A stretch of 64,000 nucleotides of DNA from CAWCHZ01 sp963795555 (GTDB taxonomy: Bacteria; Actinomycetota; Thermoleophilia; Solirubrobacterales; Solirubrobacteraceae), in the NCBI GenBank assembly GCA_963795555.1, contig CAWCHZ010000002.1, forward strand, positions 620,001 through 684,000, read 5' to 3'. This document shows positions 17,193 to 25,748 of this stretch, piece after piece. The notes beneath the pieces were generated by a model. It was not told where the DNA came from. It was given only the letters and a program-made list of their open reading frames with translations, and ran no database searches. The position numbers were made by a program, and so were the translations under genes. The first letter of the stretch is position 1, and the number at the start of each line of letters is the position of its first letter.

Positions 17193-18284
17193 CTACTTGC
17201 GGACGATGATCGCCCCGTGCATGAACGGGTGGATCAGGCAGATGAACCTGTAGGTGCCGGCCTTGGTGAACTTGATCCGCAGCCGGGAGGGCCCTGGCGT
17301 GGCGGGGTTGGTGTCCATCACGCCGGTGTTGAGGTAGCCGTTTCCGTGCCCCGTCCCGTCATAGGGGGGCAGCGGCGGTGGCAGGCTCGGGAAGTTCAAC
17401 AGCGGGTTGAACTGCAGCGTCGGTGGGCCGGTCTTGTTGAGGATCGGGATCACGAACGCGTTCGCGATCCCGTTGAGGTATGCGCTCGGACCGAACGAGA
17501 ACGTGTGCGTCTCAGAGCGCGAGGCGACGACGAAGGTGACCGTCGTGCCGACGTGGATGCGCAGCGTCTTGGGGAAGAAGCTGTCCAGCGCGATCTGCGA
17601 TCCGAGGTCGTGGCCCGCGCTGACGGTGTTCTTCGGCGGGTGGTAGCGCAGCTCGCGCTTGGCGATCCTCGCCTGGGCGGCGAGCAGTCGCGCTGCCGCG
17701 CGAGCATCCGCACGCGCCGACGGAATCGGCTTGTTGCGCGGGACCACGCGAACGGTCCCGTCCATGCCCGCATGGACGGCGCACTCGTATTGGAAGACAC
17801 CGGCCTTGTTGAAGGTCAAGATGAACGGCGCCTGCGCACCGGCGCCGAGCGGGAGCCCCGAGCTCGTCAGCGTCGTGCCATCCTCCGTCTTGCCGCCCTG
17901 GGGGAACGCGGCGGCCGGGTTGAGGTCCAGCTGGCGCTGCCCGTTGAACCAGAACGGATTGCCGGCGGCGTCCTTGAAGCCCTGGTAGACGGCGGTCGGG
18001 TCGAGGACGATCAAGGGGACGTCGGGGGCGTGGCCGTTGGTCTGTACCGGGAAGACGACGTCGTGGAAGCCGCGGAACACCCAGCGCACCTTGTCGCCGA
18101 CGTGGATCGTCACCTGTGGCAGCGAGAACTGGTCCACCTCGGCGACCGAGGTCGGGCCGAATACGCCCTTGGCCGTGCCGGCGGCACCGGCGATCACCGT
18201 CTTGGTCGCTGCCTGTGCGCTCGCGCCCCCGGCCAGCGCAGCCAGGCAGGAAAGCAGCGCAACAACTCCCAACCGTCCTCTCAT
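17193..18284 (-). CDS. Secreted protein with two cupredoxin (plastocyanin-like) domains
   Basis: 363 residues. A signal peptide (MRGRLGVVALLSCLAALAGGASAQA) is followed by two blue-copper-type domains. Domain 1 has GFHDVVFP and the C-x-x-H-x4-M-type loop YECAVHAGMDG. Domain 2 has SETHTFSFG and FICLIHPFMHG. Each has the His, Cys, His, Met set of a type 1 copper site. The link between them is helical and charged. It probably acts outside the membrane as a copper electron carrier or copper-storage protein. ATG 18284 has AGGAGGGACCGCC. It is divergent from the SEDS gene. Confidence 0.85.
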   Translation of the reverse strand: MRGRLGVVALLSCLAALAGGASAQAATKTVIAGAAGTAKGVFGPTSVAEVDQFSLPQVTIHVGDKVRWVFRGFHDVVFPVQTNGHAPDVPLIVLDPTAVYQGFKDAAGNPFWFNGQRQLDLNPAAAFPQGGKTEDGTTLTSSGLPLGAGAQAPFILTFNKAGVFQYECAVHAGMDGTVRVVPRNKPIPSARADARAAARLLAAQARIAKRELRYHPPKNTVSAGHDLGSQIALDSFFPKTLRIHVGTTVTFVVASRSETHTFSFGPSAYLNGIANAFVIPILNKTGPPTLQFNPLLNFPSLPPPLPPYDGTGHGNGYLNTGVMDTNPATPGPSRLRIKFTKAGTYRFICLIHPFMHGAIIVRK

Positions 18285-18417
18285 GGCGGTCCCTCCTCGC
18301 CAGGTCGACTTCGCCGTCCCAGGTTGCCTGCGCGCGATCCTAAGCGGGTGACGGGGCCGCTGTCCAGCCCCAACCGTCAGCGCACCGACGCACGCTGCGC
18401 CCGCCGCGATTGAGAGG

Positions 18418-19731
18418 ATGGCCGGCGTGAGTGCCCGCAACCGCGAGCTGATCGGCCTGCTGCCGGCGGCGCTGCTGGTGACCGGCGGCTTTGCCGCCGT
18501 GATCATCCAGCGCCAGGACCACCGTCCCAACGTCTCGCTGTCGTACGGGGCGGCGTTCCTGGCGCTGTGCCTGATCGCACACCTCGTGCTGCGCCTGCGG
18601 CTGCCTGATGCCGACCCCTATCTGCTGCCGCTGTGCGCCGTGCTGGCGAGTCTGGGCCTGGTGATGATCTATCGCATCAACCAGGCCAAGGCCGGCCAGC
18701 AGGCGCTGTGGTTCGTCGTCGGCGTGATCGCGTTCGCCGCGACGATCGTCCTGTTCCGGGACTATCGCGTGCTCGAGCGCTACCGCTACACGATCGCGTT
18801 CGCCGGCATCGCGTTGCTGGTGTTGCCCCGGTTGCCGGTGATCGGTGAGCAGGTCAACGGCGCCTACCTCAACGTCCACGTCGGCTCGATCGCATTCCAG
18901 CCGGCGGAGCTCGCGAAGATCGCGATCGTCGTCTTCCTCGCCAGCTACCTGCGCGACACGCGCCAGATCCTCGTGCAGGGGGCGCGGCGCGTGCTGGGGC
19001 TTACGCTGCCGCCGCTGAAGCACTTCGGCCCGCTGCTGACGGTCTGGGGCGCGGCGATGCTGATGCTGCTGGTGACGCGCGAGCTGGGCACCTCGCTGAT
19101 GTTCTTCGGCGCCTTCCTGGCGATCCTCTACGTAGCGACCAACCGGCTGTCATTTCCAATCGTCGGCCTGCTCGTCTTCGCCGGCGGCGCGTGGTTGATC
19201 GCCACCCACGTCGGTCATATCCACGACCGCGTCGTGATCTGGGAGGACCCGTTCAAGCCCTCGCTGGTGGAGGGCAAGGGCTATCAGCTGGCCCAGTCGC
19301 TGTTCGCCCAGGCCGACGGCGGGGTGCTGGGGGTCGGCTTTGGCCGTGCGCTGATCAGCCTGCCGCACGGCGGGGCGATCCTGCCGGTCCCCGAGAGCGA
19401 CCTGATCTACGCGGTGATAACCAACGAGCTGGGCCTCGTCGGAGCCTGCGGCCTGCTGCTCGTCTACCTGCTGATCGCCGCCCGCGGCTTCAAGGTCGCG
19501 CTGCTCGCCGAGGACTCCTTCTCGAAGCTGCTCGCCGCCGGGCTGACCGCGATGCTGGCGCTGCAGGTCTTCGTGATCGTCGGCGGCGTGACGAAGGTCA
19601 TCCCGCTCGCCGGCGTGACACTGCCCTTCGTCTCCTACGGCGGCTCATCGGTCGTGATGAACTTCGTCCTGCTGGCGCTCCTGCTGATGATCTCCGACCG
19701 GGCGCGCCGGCCGCTCGCGTCGGAGCGATGA
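18418..19731 (+). CDS. SEDS-family peptidoglycan glycosyltransferase (FtsW/RodA/SpoVE)
   Basis: 437 residues with about ten transmembrane helices. SEDS signatures: FQPAELAKIAIVVFLASYL, GVGFGRALISLPHGGAILPVPESDLIYAVITNELGLVG and GVTLPFVSYGGSSVVMNFVLLALLL. SEDS proteins polymerise lipid II glycan strands with a class B PBP. FtsW versus RodA cannot be decided without comparison, and no PBP gene is adjacent. The start may be ATG 18418 or GTG 18427 (the GAGAGG site fits the latter better). Confidence 0.9.
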   Translation: MAGVSARNRELIGLLPAALLVTGGFAAVIIQRQDHRPNVSLSYGAAFLALCLIAHLVLRLRLPDADPYLLPLCAVLASLGLVMIYRINQAKAGQQALWFVVGVIAFAATIVLFRDYRVLERYRYTIAFAGIALLVLPRLPVIGEQVNGAYLNVHVGSIAFQPAELAKIAIVVFLASYLRDTRQILVQGARRVLGLTLPPLKHFGPLLTVWGAAMLMLLVTRELGTSLMFFGAFLAILYVATNRLSFPIVGLLVFAGGAWLIATHVGHIHDRVVIWEDPFKPSLVEGKGYQLAQSLFAQADGGVLGVGFGRALISLPHGGAILPVPESDLIYAVITNELGLVGACGLLLVYLLIAARGFKVALLAEDSFSKLLAAGLTAMLALQVFVIVGGVTKVIPLAGVTLPFVSYGGSSVVMNFVLLALLLMISDRARRPLASER

Positions 19732-19803
19732 GCGTGGCACTCGGCGCAGGCTCGTCGGGGCCCGCGCCGCTTGCGTCAAGGCAGCGGCTGTTACGCTGTG
19801 CCC

Positions 19804-20091
19804 ATGGGATTGGACAATCCGCTGCACATCGCGATCATCCTGGTTGTCGTGCTGCTGCTGTTCGGTGCTAGGCGCCTGCCGGAGATGGGGCGCTCGCTGG
19901 GTCGGGGGATGCGCGAGTTCAAGGAGGAGATCACGGGTGAGGCCAAGCACGAGCGCGCGACGCTCGCCGCCGCCACGCCGACCGCGACTCCTCAGCCCGC
20001 TGCTCCCGCACCGGCGATTGCGCAGCCCGCTCCGACCACGCCGGGGGCAACACCCGCAGCGCCCACCGACGCCGCTCAGCCTCAGCCTTAG
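19804..20091 (+). CDS. tatA: Sec-independent protein translocase TatA
   Basis: 95 residues. The single N-terminal helix (PLHIAIILVVVLLLFGARRLPEMGRSLGRGMREFKEEI) has the TatA hinge and amphipathic helix, ending in a Pro/Ala-rich disordered tail. TatA oligomers form the twin-arginine export pathway for folded proteins. tatB and tatC are not in this window. ATG 19804 lies 72 bp after the SEDS stop. Confidence 0.9.
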   Translation: MGLDNPLHIAIILVVVLLLFGARRLPEMGRSLGRGMREFKEEITGEAKHERATLAAATPTATPQPAAPAPAIAQPAPTTPGATPAAPTDAAQPQP

Positions 20092-20110
20092 CTTCGACCG
20101 CGAGGAGGGC

Positions 20111-20142
20111 CGCTCAGCCGGCGCTTGATCGCTCAGCCGGCG
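20111..20142. repeat. 13-bp direct repeat at a gene end
   Basis: CGCTCAGCCGGCG occurs at 20111-20123 and 20130-20142. The second copy contains the stop codon (TCA 20133-20135) of the minus-strand gene. It resembles the junction duplications elsewhere but involves only a gene end. Confidence 0.6.
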
Positions 20143-21068
20143 GTCGAGGCTGCCGACACCGTTGGCGGCGCGAGCAGTGCCGCCAGCAACGCGGACGCGC
20201 TCGCCGGGTCGGTCGGCGCCGCCATGGCCGGCGCACCGAGAGTCAGGGTCGCGCCGAGGAAGCCGCGCAACTGCTGATGCCAGCTGTCGACGAGCGCCTG
20301 CAGCGCCCGGGTGGGTGCGAGCCGACCGACCAGCCAGGCGAGGGTGCCCGGATTTGGCGGAGCCGGCTTGGGGGCGGAGTCAACCGCGGCAGAGGAGCCC
20401 AGCGAGGGGGAGGAGCCCACAGGGACCGCGGCGCTGGGTAGAGCTGTCGCCGCCGGTGACGGATCCCCAGTCGCGGCATTGGCCGCAGCGATTGCCCGCC
20501 GCCCGCCGGGCAGCAGCGCGAGCTCCCAGCTGGCGGCGTCGAGCAGCAGTCGGGCGCGCACGAGCTGCTGCTCGGCTGCGAGGAAGTTGCCCTGCCCGAG
20601 TGCCGCAACGGTGCGCGCGAGCCCGTCGAGCGCCGCAGCGTAGAGTCGCCCACCGGCACGCAGCAGCTCGCCGTTGGCGCCTGTCATCCGCGCTGAGGCC
20701 ACGATCTTGATGATCAGGCGCCGCTGACGCGTCAGCGCGTTCACGAACACGCTGGCCGTCGGGCTTGCCGGTGCGATCGCCCAGGCGTTGGCGCTGAGGA
20801 GCACGCGGGTGGTCGCCGGGCGCAGCAGTGCGGCGCTGTGCGCGATGCGCGCGCTCGGCTGCCACGGCGAGCTGGAGGCCAACGCCCGCTGGGGGGCTAC
20901 CGTGGAGGCAGCTGCGGCGCTGGCTGTGCCAACCAGCGCGCAGCCGACCAGCAGGCCGCTGCAGGCCCGCGCGAGCGGCCCCCGGGTCAGCCGGCTCCGG
21001 GCCGGTCGCTGGGCCAGGCGCGACGCGGGTGGATGACGGCTGGTCAGCCGGGTGGGCGCGGGCGTCAT
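20133..21068 (-). CDS. Predicted exported protein, function unknown
   Basis: 311 residues, Ala-rich. An Arg-rich N-terminus leads into a hydrophobic signal-like segment (ACSGLLVGCALVGTASAAAAS). The middle is a helical stretch (RLYAALDGLARTVAALGQGNFLAAEQQLVRARLLLDAASWELALLPGG) that resembles a substrate-free helical bundle. The rest is low-complexity Ala/Pro. No known family. Its ATG overlaps the stop of the upstream multi-pass gene by 4 nt (ATGA), so the two are coupled. Confidence 0.65.
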   Translation of the reverse strand: MTPAPTRLTSRHPPASRLAQRPARSRLTRGPLARACSGLLVGCALVGTASAAAASTVAPQRALASSSPWQPSARIAHSAALLRPATTRVLLSANAWAIAPASPTASVFVNALTRQRRLIIKIVASARMTGANGELLRAGGRLYAAALDGLARTVAALGQGNFLAAEQQLVRARLLLDAASWELALLPGGRRAIAAANAATGDPSPAATALPSAAVPVGSSPSLGSSAAVDSAPKPAPPNPGTLAWLVGRLAPTRALQALVDSWHQQLRGFLGATLTLGAPAMAAPTDPASASALLAALLAPPTVSAASTAG

Positions 21069-23212
21069 CTCCCGGCATGCGTCGGCCCGACGTGGGCACC
21101 AGCCGATCGTCCCCGCATCGCCTGGACGAATGTTCTAGTCGGCGCGTGGCCGGGCCGAGTGGTCGGCCCGCGGCGCTGCAGTCGCGGGTCGCCCCGCAGA
21201 TACGCGGTCAGCGCCGCGAGCACGAACGTCGCGACCACGAACAGCAGCGGGCCGGAATCCTCCGTGAGCGCTCCGGCGATCCCGCCGGCGAGGCCGCCCA
21301 GCAAGGCGGCGTGCCACGCCGGCCCAGGTGCACGGTCATAGAGCCAGCGGTTGCGCCAGGCGAAGGTGACGGCCAGGCAGCAGATCAGCGTGACGATCGG
21401 CATACCGCCGCGCAGCAGCGCATGCCAGGCGAGCGCGTAGCGCCGGGCGACGATGTCCTCGAGGTTGCGCAGGCCATGGGCATGCAGGACGTCGTGGCTC
21501 AGATGTCCGCGCCCGCCGGACGTCAGCAGGTCGAGCACCGCGAGCGCGGCGAGCGCCAGCAGCGGGCTGATCACGACCACCGCGAGCGTGCGCGTCCGCC
21601 GGCGCGTCGGTAGGGCCACCACGGCAGCCACGGCGGTGGCAGCCGCGACGATGATCACGCCCCCGACGCCGGCGCCGAGACGTCCCGATCCCATCACGAC
21701 GCCGAGCGCGACGCCGCAGGCGACGATCGCGCCCGCGAGCTGGCGGCTGCGCGGCCGGGTGCCCAACGCCGCCGCCAGACCGGCGAGCATCAGCACGACC
21801 AGCCCCGACTTCAGCTCGTTGCCGATGCCGAAGAAGCGCGAGCCGAGCTCGGGATTGGGTCCCAGCAGCGAGCGGATGGTCAGCGGCGAGCCGCGCGCCA
21901 CATCGACCGTGATCAGCACCAGGCCCACGGCCGCCGGCAACAGCGGCCCGCGCGGCCACGGCAGGAGCGAGTCGCCGAGCGCCGCCAGCGCGAAGGCGCC
22001 GGCCACGATCAGCGTCGACTCGACCCAGGCCTGCGCTGGCGACACGGCCGCCGCGACCAGCACCGTCGTCGGCAGCCAGAGGATCGCCAGGCCGCCCCAG
22101 CGCAGCGCATAGCCGCGCGCCCAGCGCCAGCCGCGCAGCGCGGCCAGGGCGAACAACACCGTGACCCAGGCCAGCAGCATCACCTGCAAAGCCGGCAGGC
22201 GGCGCTGCTCGATCGTGTCCAAGCGCCGTGCGAAGGCTGTGAGTGCCGCCGCGTCGCGGACTCCGCGCGCGCGGATCGGCTGGCCGCGCATGTCGCTTGG
22301 AACCGACAACCCCAACCACCGCAGGACGGTCGGGGCGAGATCGATGCCCGCGACGATCCCGTCCAGCGTGGTCGTCCCGGACGTCAGCTCGCGCGCCGGA
22401 CGGCCATCCGCGATGCCGATCGGGAGCAGCTCCTGGCTGCTTGCCGGCGGCGTCTGGACGACGATCACAAGCTCCGCGGGCGTGCGCCGCGCGAGCAGCG
22501 CGTCGAGCGCGGACAGGCCCGCTGAGCCCGCTGGCAGATCGGCGACGACGAGCCCGTGGCCGGCGCTGAGCCGCAGCGTGCGCGCAACCAACGTGCTCGC
22601 CGGGCCGAGGTTCACCCGCGCGATCTGGCCCGCGCGATCGGCGGCCAGCGCCGCGTCCGGCTGGCTGGCGCCAGCGGGCCCGGCGTAGCCCGCGCCGCCC
22701 GGGATCGTGCCCGCCAGCAGGCCCGGGTCGATCGTCTGGGGGGCGCTGGCGGCACGTTCCAGCACCGTCGGCCAGCCGGCGACCAGCGCGCCGGCTGCGA
22801 CCGGCACGAGCGTCAGCGTCGGCGGCGCGAACGGGTCATAGGTGCTCGCCGACACGCGCGTGCCCTGGGTCATGTCCAGCAGCGCCTGCTGCGGGCTGTA
22901 GTCGCCCTGGGTCGCCGACAGCAGGCCGAGCGACAGGCTCGAACGGCGCGCGAGGGCCAGCAGTGTCTGATCGCGCAGCCGCGCCGTCGAGGGCGCCGAG
23001 CGCGCGTCGACGCCCTGCGCCGCGCCGGCCGCGGGCGCGACCTGAGCGGGCAGGAACAAGACGATCGCCCGCCTGGCCGGCAGCGGCGCCGCCGCGGCCG
23101 ACGCGAGCGGGCTTGTCCAAAGCGCAGCGGCGACCGTCGCGCCGATGAGGCAGCGGCGCGCGAGGTCCCAGCGGCGGCCGCGCCGGGGGCCAACGCGCGC
23201 TTGCGGTCGCAC
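21065..23212 (-). CDS. Multi-pass membrane protein with an N-terminal extracytoplasmic domain
   Basis: 715 residues. A signal/anchor segment at about 20-40 precedes a soluble domain of roughly 300 residues (with LDGIVAGIDLAPTVLRWLGLSVPSDMRGQPI, reminiscent of the alkaline-phosphatase/sulfatase fold). About ten transmembrane helices fill residues 340-690. The family is not recognised with certainty; similar layouts are seen in actinobacterial envelope proteins. It is co-transcribed with the next gene by a 4-nt overlap and is divergent from the RpiR regulator. Confidence 0.7.
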   Translation of the reverse strand: MRPQARVGPRRGRRWDLARRCLIGATVAAALWTSPLASAAAAPLPARRAIVLFLPAQVAPAAGAAQGVDARSAPSTARLRDQTLLALARRSSLSLGLLSATQGDYSPQQALLDMTQGTRVSASTYDPFAPPTLTLVPVAAGALVAGWPTVLERAASAPQTIDPGLLAGTIPGGAGYAGPAGASQPDAALAADRAGQIARVNLGPASTLVARTLRLSAGHGLVVADLPAGSAGLSALDALLARRTPAELVIVVQTPPASSQELLPIGIADGRPARELTSGTTTLDGIVAGIDLAPTVLRWLGLSVPSDMRGQPIRARGVRDAAALTAFARRLDTIEQRRLPALQVMLLAWVTVLFALAALRGWRWARGYALRWGGLAILWLPTTVLVAAAVSPAQAWVESTLIVAGAFALAALGDSLLPWPRGPLLPAAVGLVLITVDVARGSPLTIRSLLGPNPELGSRFFGIGNELKSGLVVLMLAGLAAALGTRPRSRQLAGAIVACGVALGVVMGSGRLGAGVGGVIIVAAATAVAAVVALPTRRRTRTLAVVVISPLLALAALAVLDLLTSGGRGHLSHDVLHAHGLRNLEDIVARRYALAWHALLRGGMPIVTLICCLAVTFAWRNRWLYDRAPGPAWHAALLGGLAGGIAGALTEDSGPLLFVVATFVLAALTAYLRGDPRLQRRGPTTRPGHAPTRTFVQAMRGRSAGAHVGPTHAGR

Positions 23213-23218
23213 CCGCCT

Positions 23219-24142
23219 ATGCTAGCCGGGAAGGAAGTGCGCCCGGGGCTGTCGAAACTCCCGGGCGCAGTGAAGCGCGCAACGACCACCGCGTCACCGC
23301 CCAGGCCCGGTCCTGAGGCTCGCAGCCTGTCGGCCTACATCCGCGGGCGCTTCGACCAGTTCTCGCGCTCTCAGAAGGACGTCGCCCAGTACATCGTCGA
23401 CCACCTCGACGAGGCCGCCTTCCAGACCGCCGAGACGCTCGCCCGGCGCGCCAACACGTCGAGCTCGACGGTCGTGCGCTTCTCGCAGGCACTCGGCTTC
23501 GAGGGCTTCCCCGAGCTGCAGCAGGCCGCGCGCGAGGAGTACCGGCGGCGTCCGCAGGGCGTCGAGTCCAGCGTCGGCGCGGCGCCGCTGTTCTCGCTCG
23601 ACCAGACGCCGTGGGAGTCGGTCCTCGCGGCCGACCACGTCAATGTCGAAGAAACTGCTCGCAAGGCGGCGCGCAGCGAGATGGACGCCGCGATCGAGGC
23701 GCTCGCCGCCGCACCGGGCCTGCTGATCGCCGGAACCGACCAGATGGCCTTCTTCGCCTCCTACCTGCGCCACCTGCTGATGCTGCTCGACCTGCGCGCC
23801 GAGCTGGTCGCAAGCCCGTCCCAGGAGGCGCTCGGGCGGCTCAGCCGGATCGACTCCGAGACGCTCGTCGTGGGGTTGTCGGCGGGCCGCCCGCATCCGC
23901 TGATCGTGCGCACGATGAAGCTGGCGCGCCACCGCAAGGCGCGCACGCTGGCGATCACCGACGCGACGCTCTCGGAGGTCGCGCGGCTGGCCCAGATCAA
24001 GCTCTACTACTCCTCCAACAGCCCGGCCTACGTGCGCTCGCACACGGCGCTGCTCGCGCTGATCCAGGCGCTGGCGTTCGGCGTCTACGCCCGTGACGAG
24101 CCCGCCTACGAGGATCGCATCCGGGCTTTTCGCCTCAAGTAG
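23219..24142 (+). CDS. MurR/RpiR family transcriptional regulator
   Basis: 307 residues. The N-terminal RpiR helix-turn-helix domain (FSRSQKDVAQYIVDHLDEAAFQTAETLARRANTSSSTVVRFSQALGFEGFPELQ) is followed by a C-terminal SIS sugar-phosphate-binding domain (LLIAGTDQMAFFASYLRHLL through LAITDATLSEVARLA). Such proteins sense a phosphorylated metabolite. It lies 87 bp upstream of pdxS-pdxT on the same strand, so it may regulate vitamin B6 synthesis, but that is inference. The start is uncertain: ATG 23219, or GTG 23237 or 23270. Confidence 0.85.
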   Translation: MLAGKEVRPGLSKLPGAVKRATTTASPPRPGPEARSLSAYIRGRFDQFSRSQKDVAQYIVDHLDEAAFQTAETLARRANTSSSTVVRFSQALGFEGFPELQQAAREEYRRRPQGVESSVGAAPLFSLDQTPWESVLAADHVNVEETARKAARSEMDAAIEALAAAPGLLIAGTDQMAFFASYLRHLLMLLDLRAELVASPSQEALGRLSRIDSETLVVGLSAGRPHPLIVRTMKLARHRKARTLAITDATLSEVARLAQIKLYYSSNSPAYVRSHTALLALIQALAFGVYARDEPAYEDRIRAFRLK

Positions 24143-24229
24143 GGCGCGCGTGAGCGCAGCTGACGTGTCGGCGCGTCCGCGCAACGCCGGCGCGCTCCAG
24201 CCCACGACGCGGCCACTACACTAGGTCCC

Positions 24230-25114
24230 ATGCGCGACGAGGCGACGTTCCGCGTAAAGGCCGGCCTGGCCGAGATGCTCAAGGGGGGCGTGATCATGGA
24301 CGTGGTCACCCCTGAGCAGGCGATGATCGCCGAGCAGGCCGGCGCCGCGGCGGTCATGGCGCTGGAGCGCGTGCCCGCCGACATCCGCCGTGACGGGGGT
24401 GTCGCGCGCATGTCGGATCCCGAGATGATCAGCGGCATCCAGCAGGGCGTCAGCATCCCGGTGATGGCCAAGGCGCGGATCGGGCACTTCGTCGAGGCTC
24501 AGGTGCTCGAGGCGCTCGAGATCGACTACGTCGATGAGTCGGAGGTCCTGACGCCCGCCGACGAGGCCAACCACATCGACAAGTGGGCGTTCAGAGTGCC
24601 ATTCGTCTGCGGTGCCACCAACCTCGGCGAGGCGCTGCGGCGAATTGGCGAGGGCGCCGCGATGATCCGCTCCAAGGGCGAGGCTGGCACCGGTGACATC
24701 GTGGAAGCGGTTCGCCACATGCGCCTGATCACCGGCCAGATTCGCCGTCTCGCGGCGCTCGAGGAGACAGAGCTGGCGACGGCCGCCAAGGAGTTGCAGG
24801 CGCCGCTGGATCTCGTGCGGCAGGTCGCCGCCGACGGTCGCCTGCCGGTGGTGCTGTTCTGCGCCGGTGGCATCGCCACGCCGGCGGACGCCGCGCTGAT
24901 GATGCAGCTGGGCGCCGAGGGCGTGTTCGTCGGGTCGGGGATCTTCAAGTCCGAGGATCCCGAGCGGCGCGCGCGCGCGATCGTGGAGGCGACGACGCAC
25001 TTCCGCGACCCCGAGCGCATCGCCCAGGCTCAGCGCGGGCTGGGGCAGGCGATGTTCTCGCTCGAGACGCGCAAGCTCGACGAGCAGCAGCTGCTCGCGC
25101 GCCGCGGCTGGTAG
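24230..25114 (+). CDS. pdxS: Pyridoxal 5'-phosphate synthase subunit PdxS
   Basis: 294 residues, full length. PdxS condenses ribose 5-phosphate, glyceraldehyde 3-phosphate and ammonia to PLP. Visible motifs: GGVIMDVVTPEQAMIAEQAGAAAVMALERVPADIRRDGGVARMSDP, VMAKARIGHFVEAQVLEAL (Schiff-base lysine), RSKGEAGTGD and VLFCAGGIATPADAALMMQLGAEGVFVGSGIFKS. It acts in a 12:12 complex with PdxT, encoded five bases downstream. Confidence 0.97.
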   Translation: MRDEATFRVKAGLAEMLKGGVIMDVVTPEQAMIAEQAGAAAVMALERVPADIRRDGGVARMSDPEMISGIQQGVSIPVMAKARIGHFVEAQVLEALEIDYVDESEVLTPADEANHIDKWAFRVPFVCGATNLGEALRRIGEGAAMIRSKGEAGTGDIVEAVRHMRLITGQIRRLAALEETELATAAKELQAPLDLVRQVAADGRLPVVLFCAGGIATPADAALMMQLGAEGVFVGSGIFKSEDPERRARAIVEATTHFRDPERIAQAQRGLGQAMFSLETRKLDEQQLLARRGW

Positions 25115-25119
25115 CCCCG

Positions 25120-25683
25120 GTGGTGCCGACGATCGGGGTGCTCGCCCTCCAGGGCGACTTCGAGGCGCACGCGCAGATCCTGCGCCAGCTCGGCGCAGAG
25201 GTGCGCGAGGTGCGCGTGCCCGACGAGCTCGACGGGATCGACGGCCTGATCATTCCCGGCGGGGAGTCGACGGTGATGTCGCTGGGGATCGAGCGCGAGG
25301 GCCTCGCCGGGCCGCTGCGCGCGCTCGCCGCGGCCGGCACGCCGCTGCTTGGAACCTGCGCCGGCATGATCATGCTCGACCGCGAGCACCTCGGGATCGT
25401 CGACGTCGTCGCGCGGCGCAATGCCTTCGGCCGCCAGATTCGCTCCTTCGAGGCCGACCTGGAGGTCACTGGCCTCGAGGGCGGACCGCTGCGCGCGGTG
25501 TTCATCCGCGCACCTTGGATCGAGGCGCATGGCCCCGACGTCGAGGTGATCGCCGAGCTCGACGGCCATCCCGTCGCCGCTCGCCAGGGTGATGTCGTGG
25601 TGCTCTCGTTCCATCCGGAGCTCGGCGACGACGCTCGCATCCACCGGCTGCTGCTCGATCTCGCCGGCGCGCGGGCGCACTGA
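25120..25683 (+). CDS. pdxT: PdxT glutaminase subunit of PLP synthase
   Basis: 187 residues. It is a class I glutamine amidotransferase: GVLALQGDFEAH, IIPGGESTVM, the nucleophile region LLGTCAGMIML, FIRAPWIE, and the His-Glu of LSFHPELGDD. It supplies ammonia to PdxS. GTG at 25120 or 25123. Confidence 0.96.
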   Translation: MVPTIGVLALQGDFEAHAQILRQLGAEVREVRVPDELDGIDGLIIPGGESTVMSLGIEREGLAGPLRALAAAGTPLLGTCAGMIMLDREHLGIVDVVARRNAFGRQIRSFEADLEVTGLEGGPLRAVFIRAPWIEAHGPDVEVIAELDGHPVAARQGDVVVLSFHPELGDDARIHRLLLDLAGARAH

Positions 25684-25748
25684 GCCGCGGGCGCTGAGCT
25701 GCCCGGCAGGGCGGTGGCGGGCGCGCTGATCCGCCGGCCGCGCGGGCG

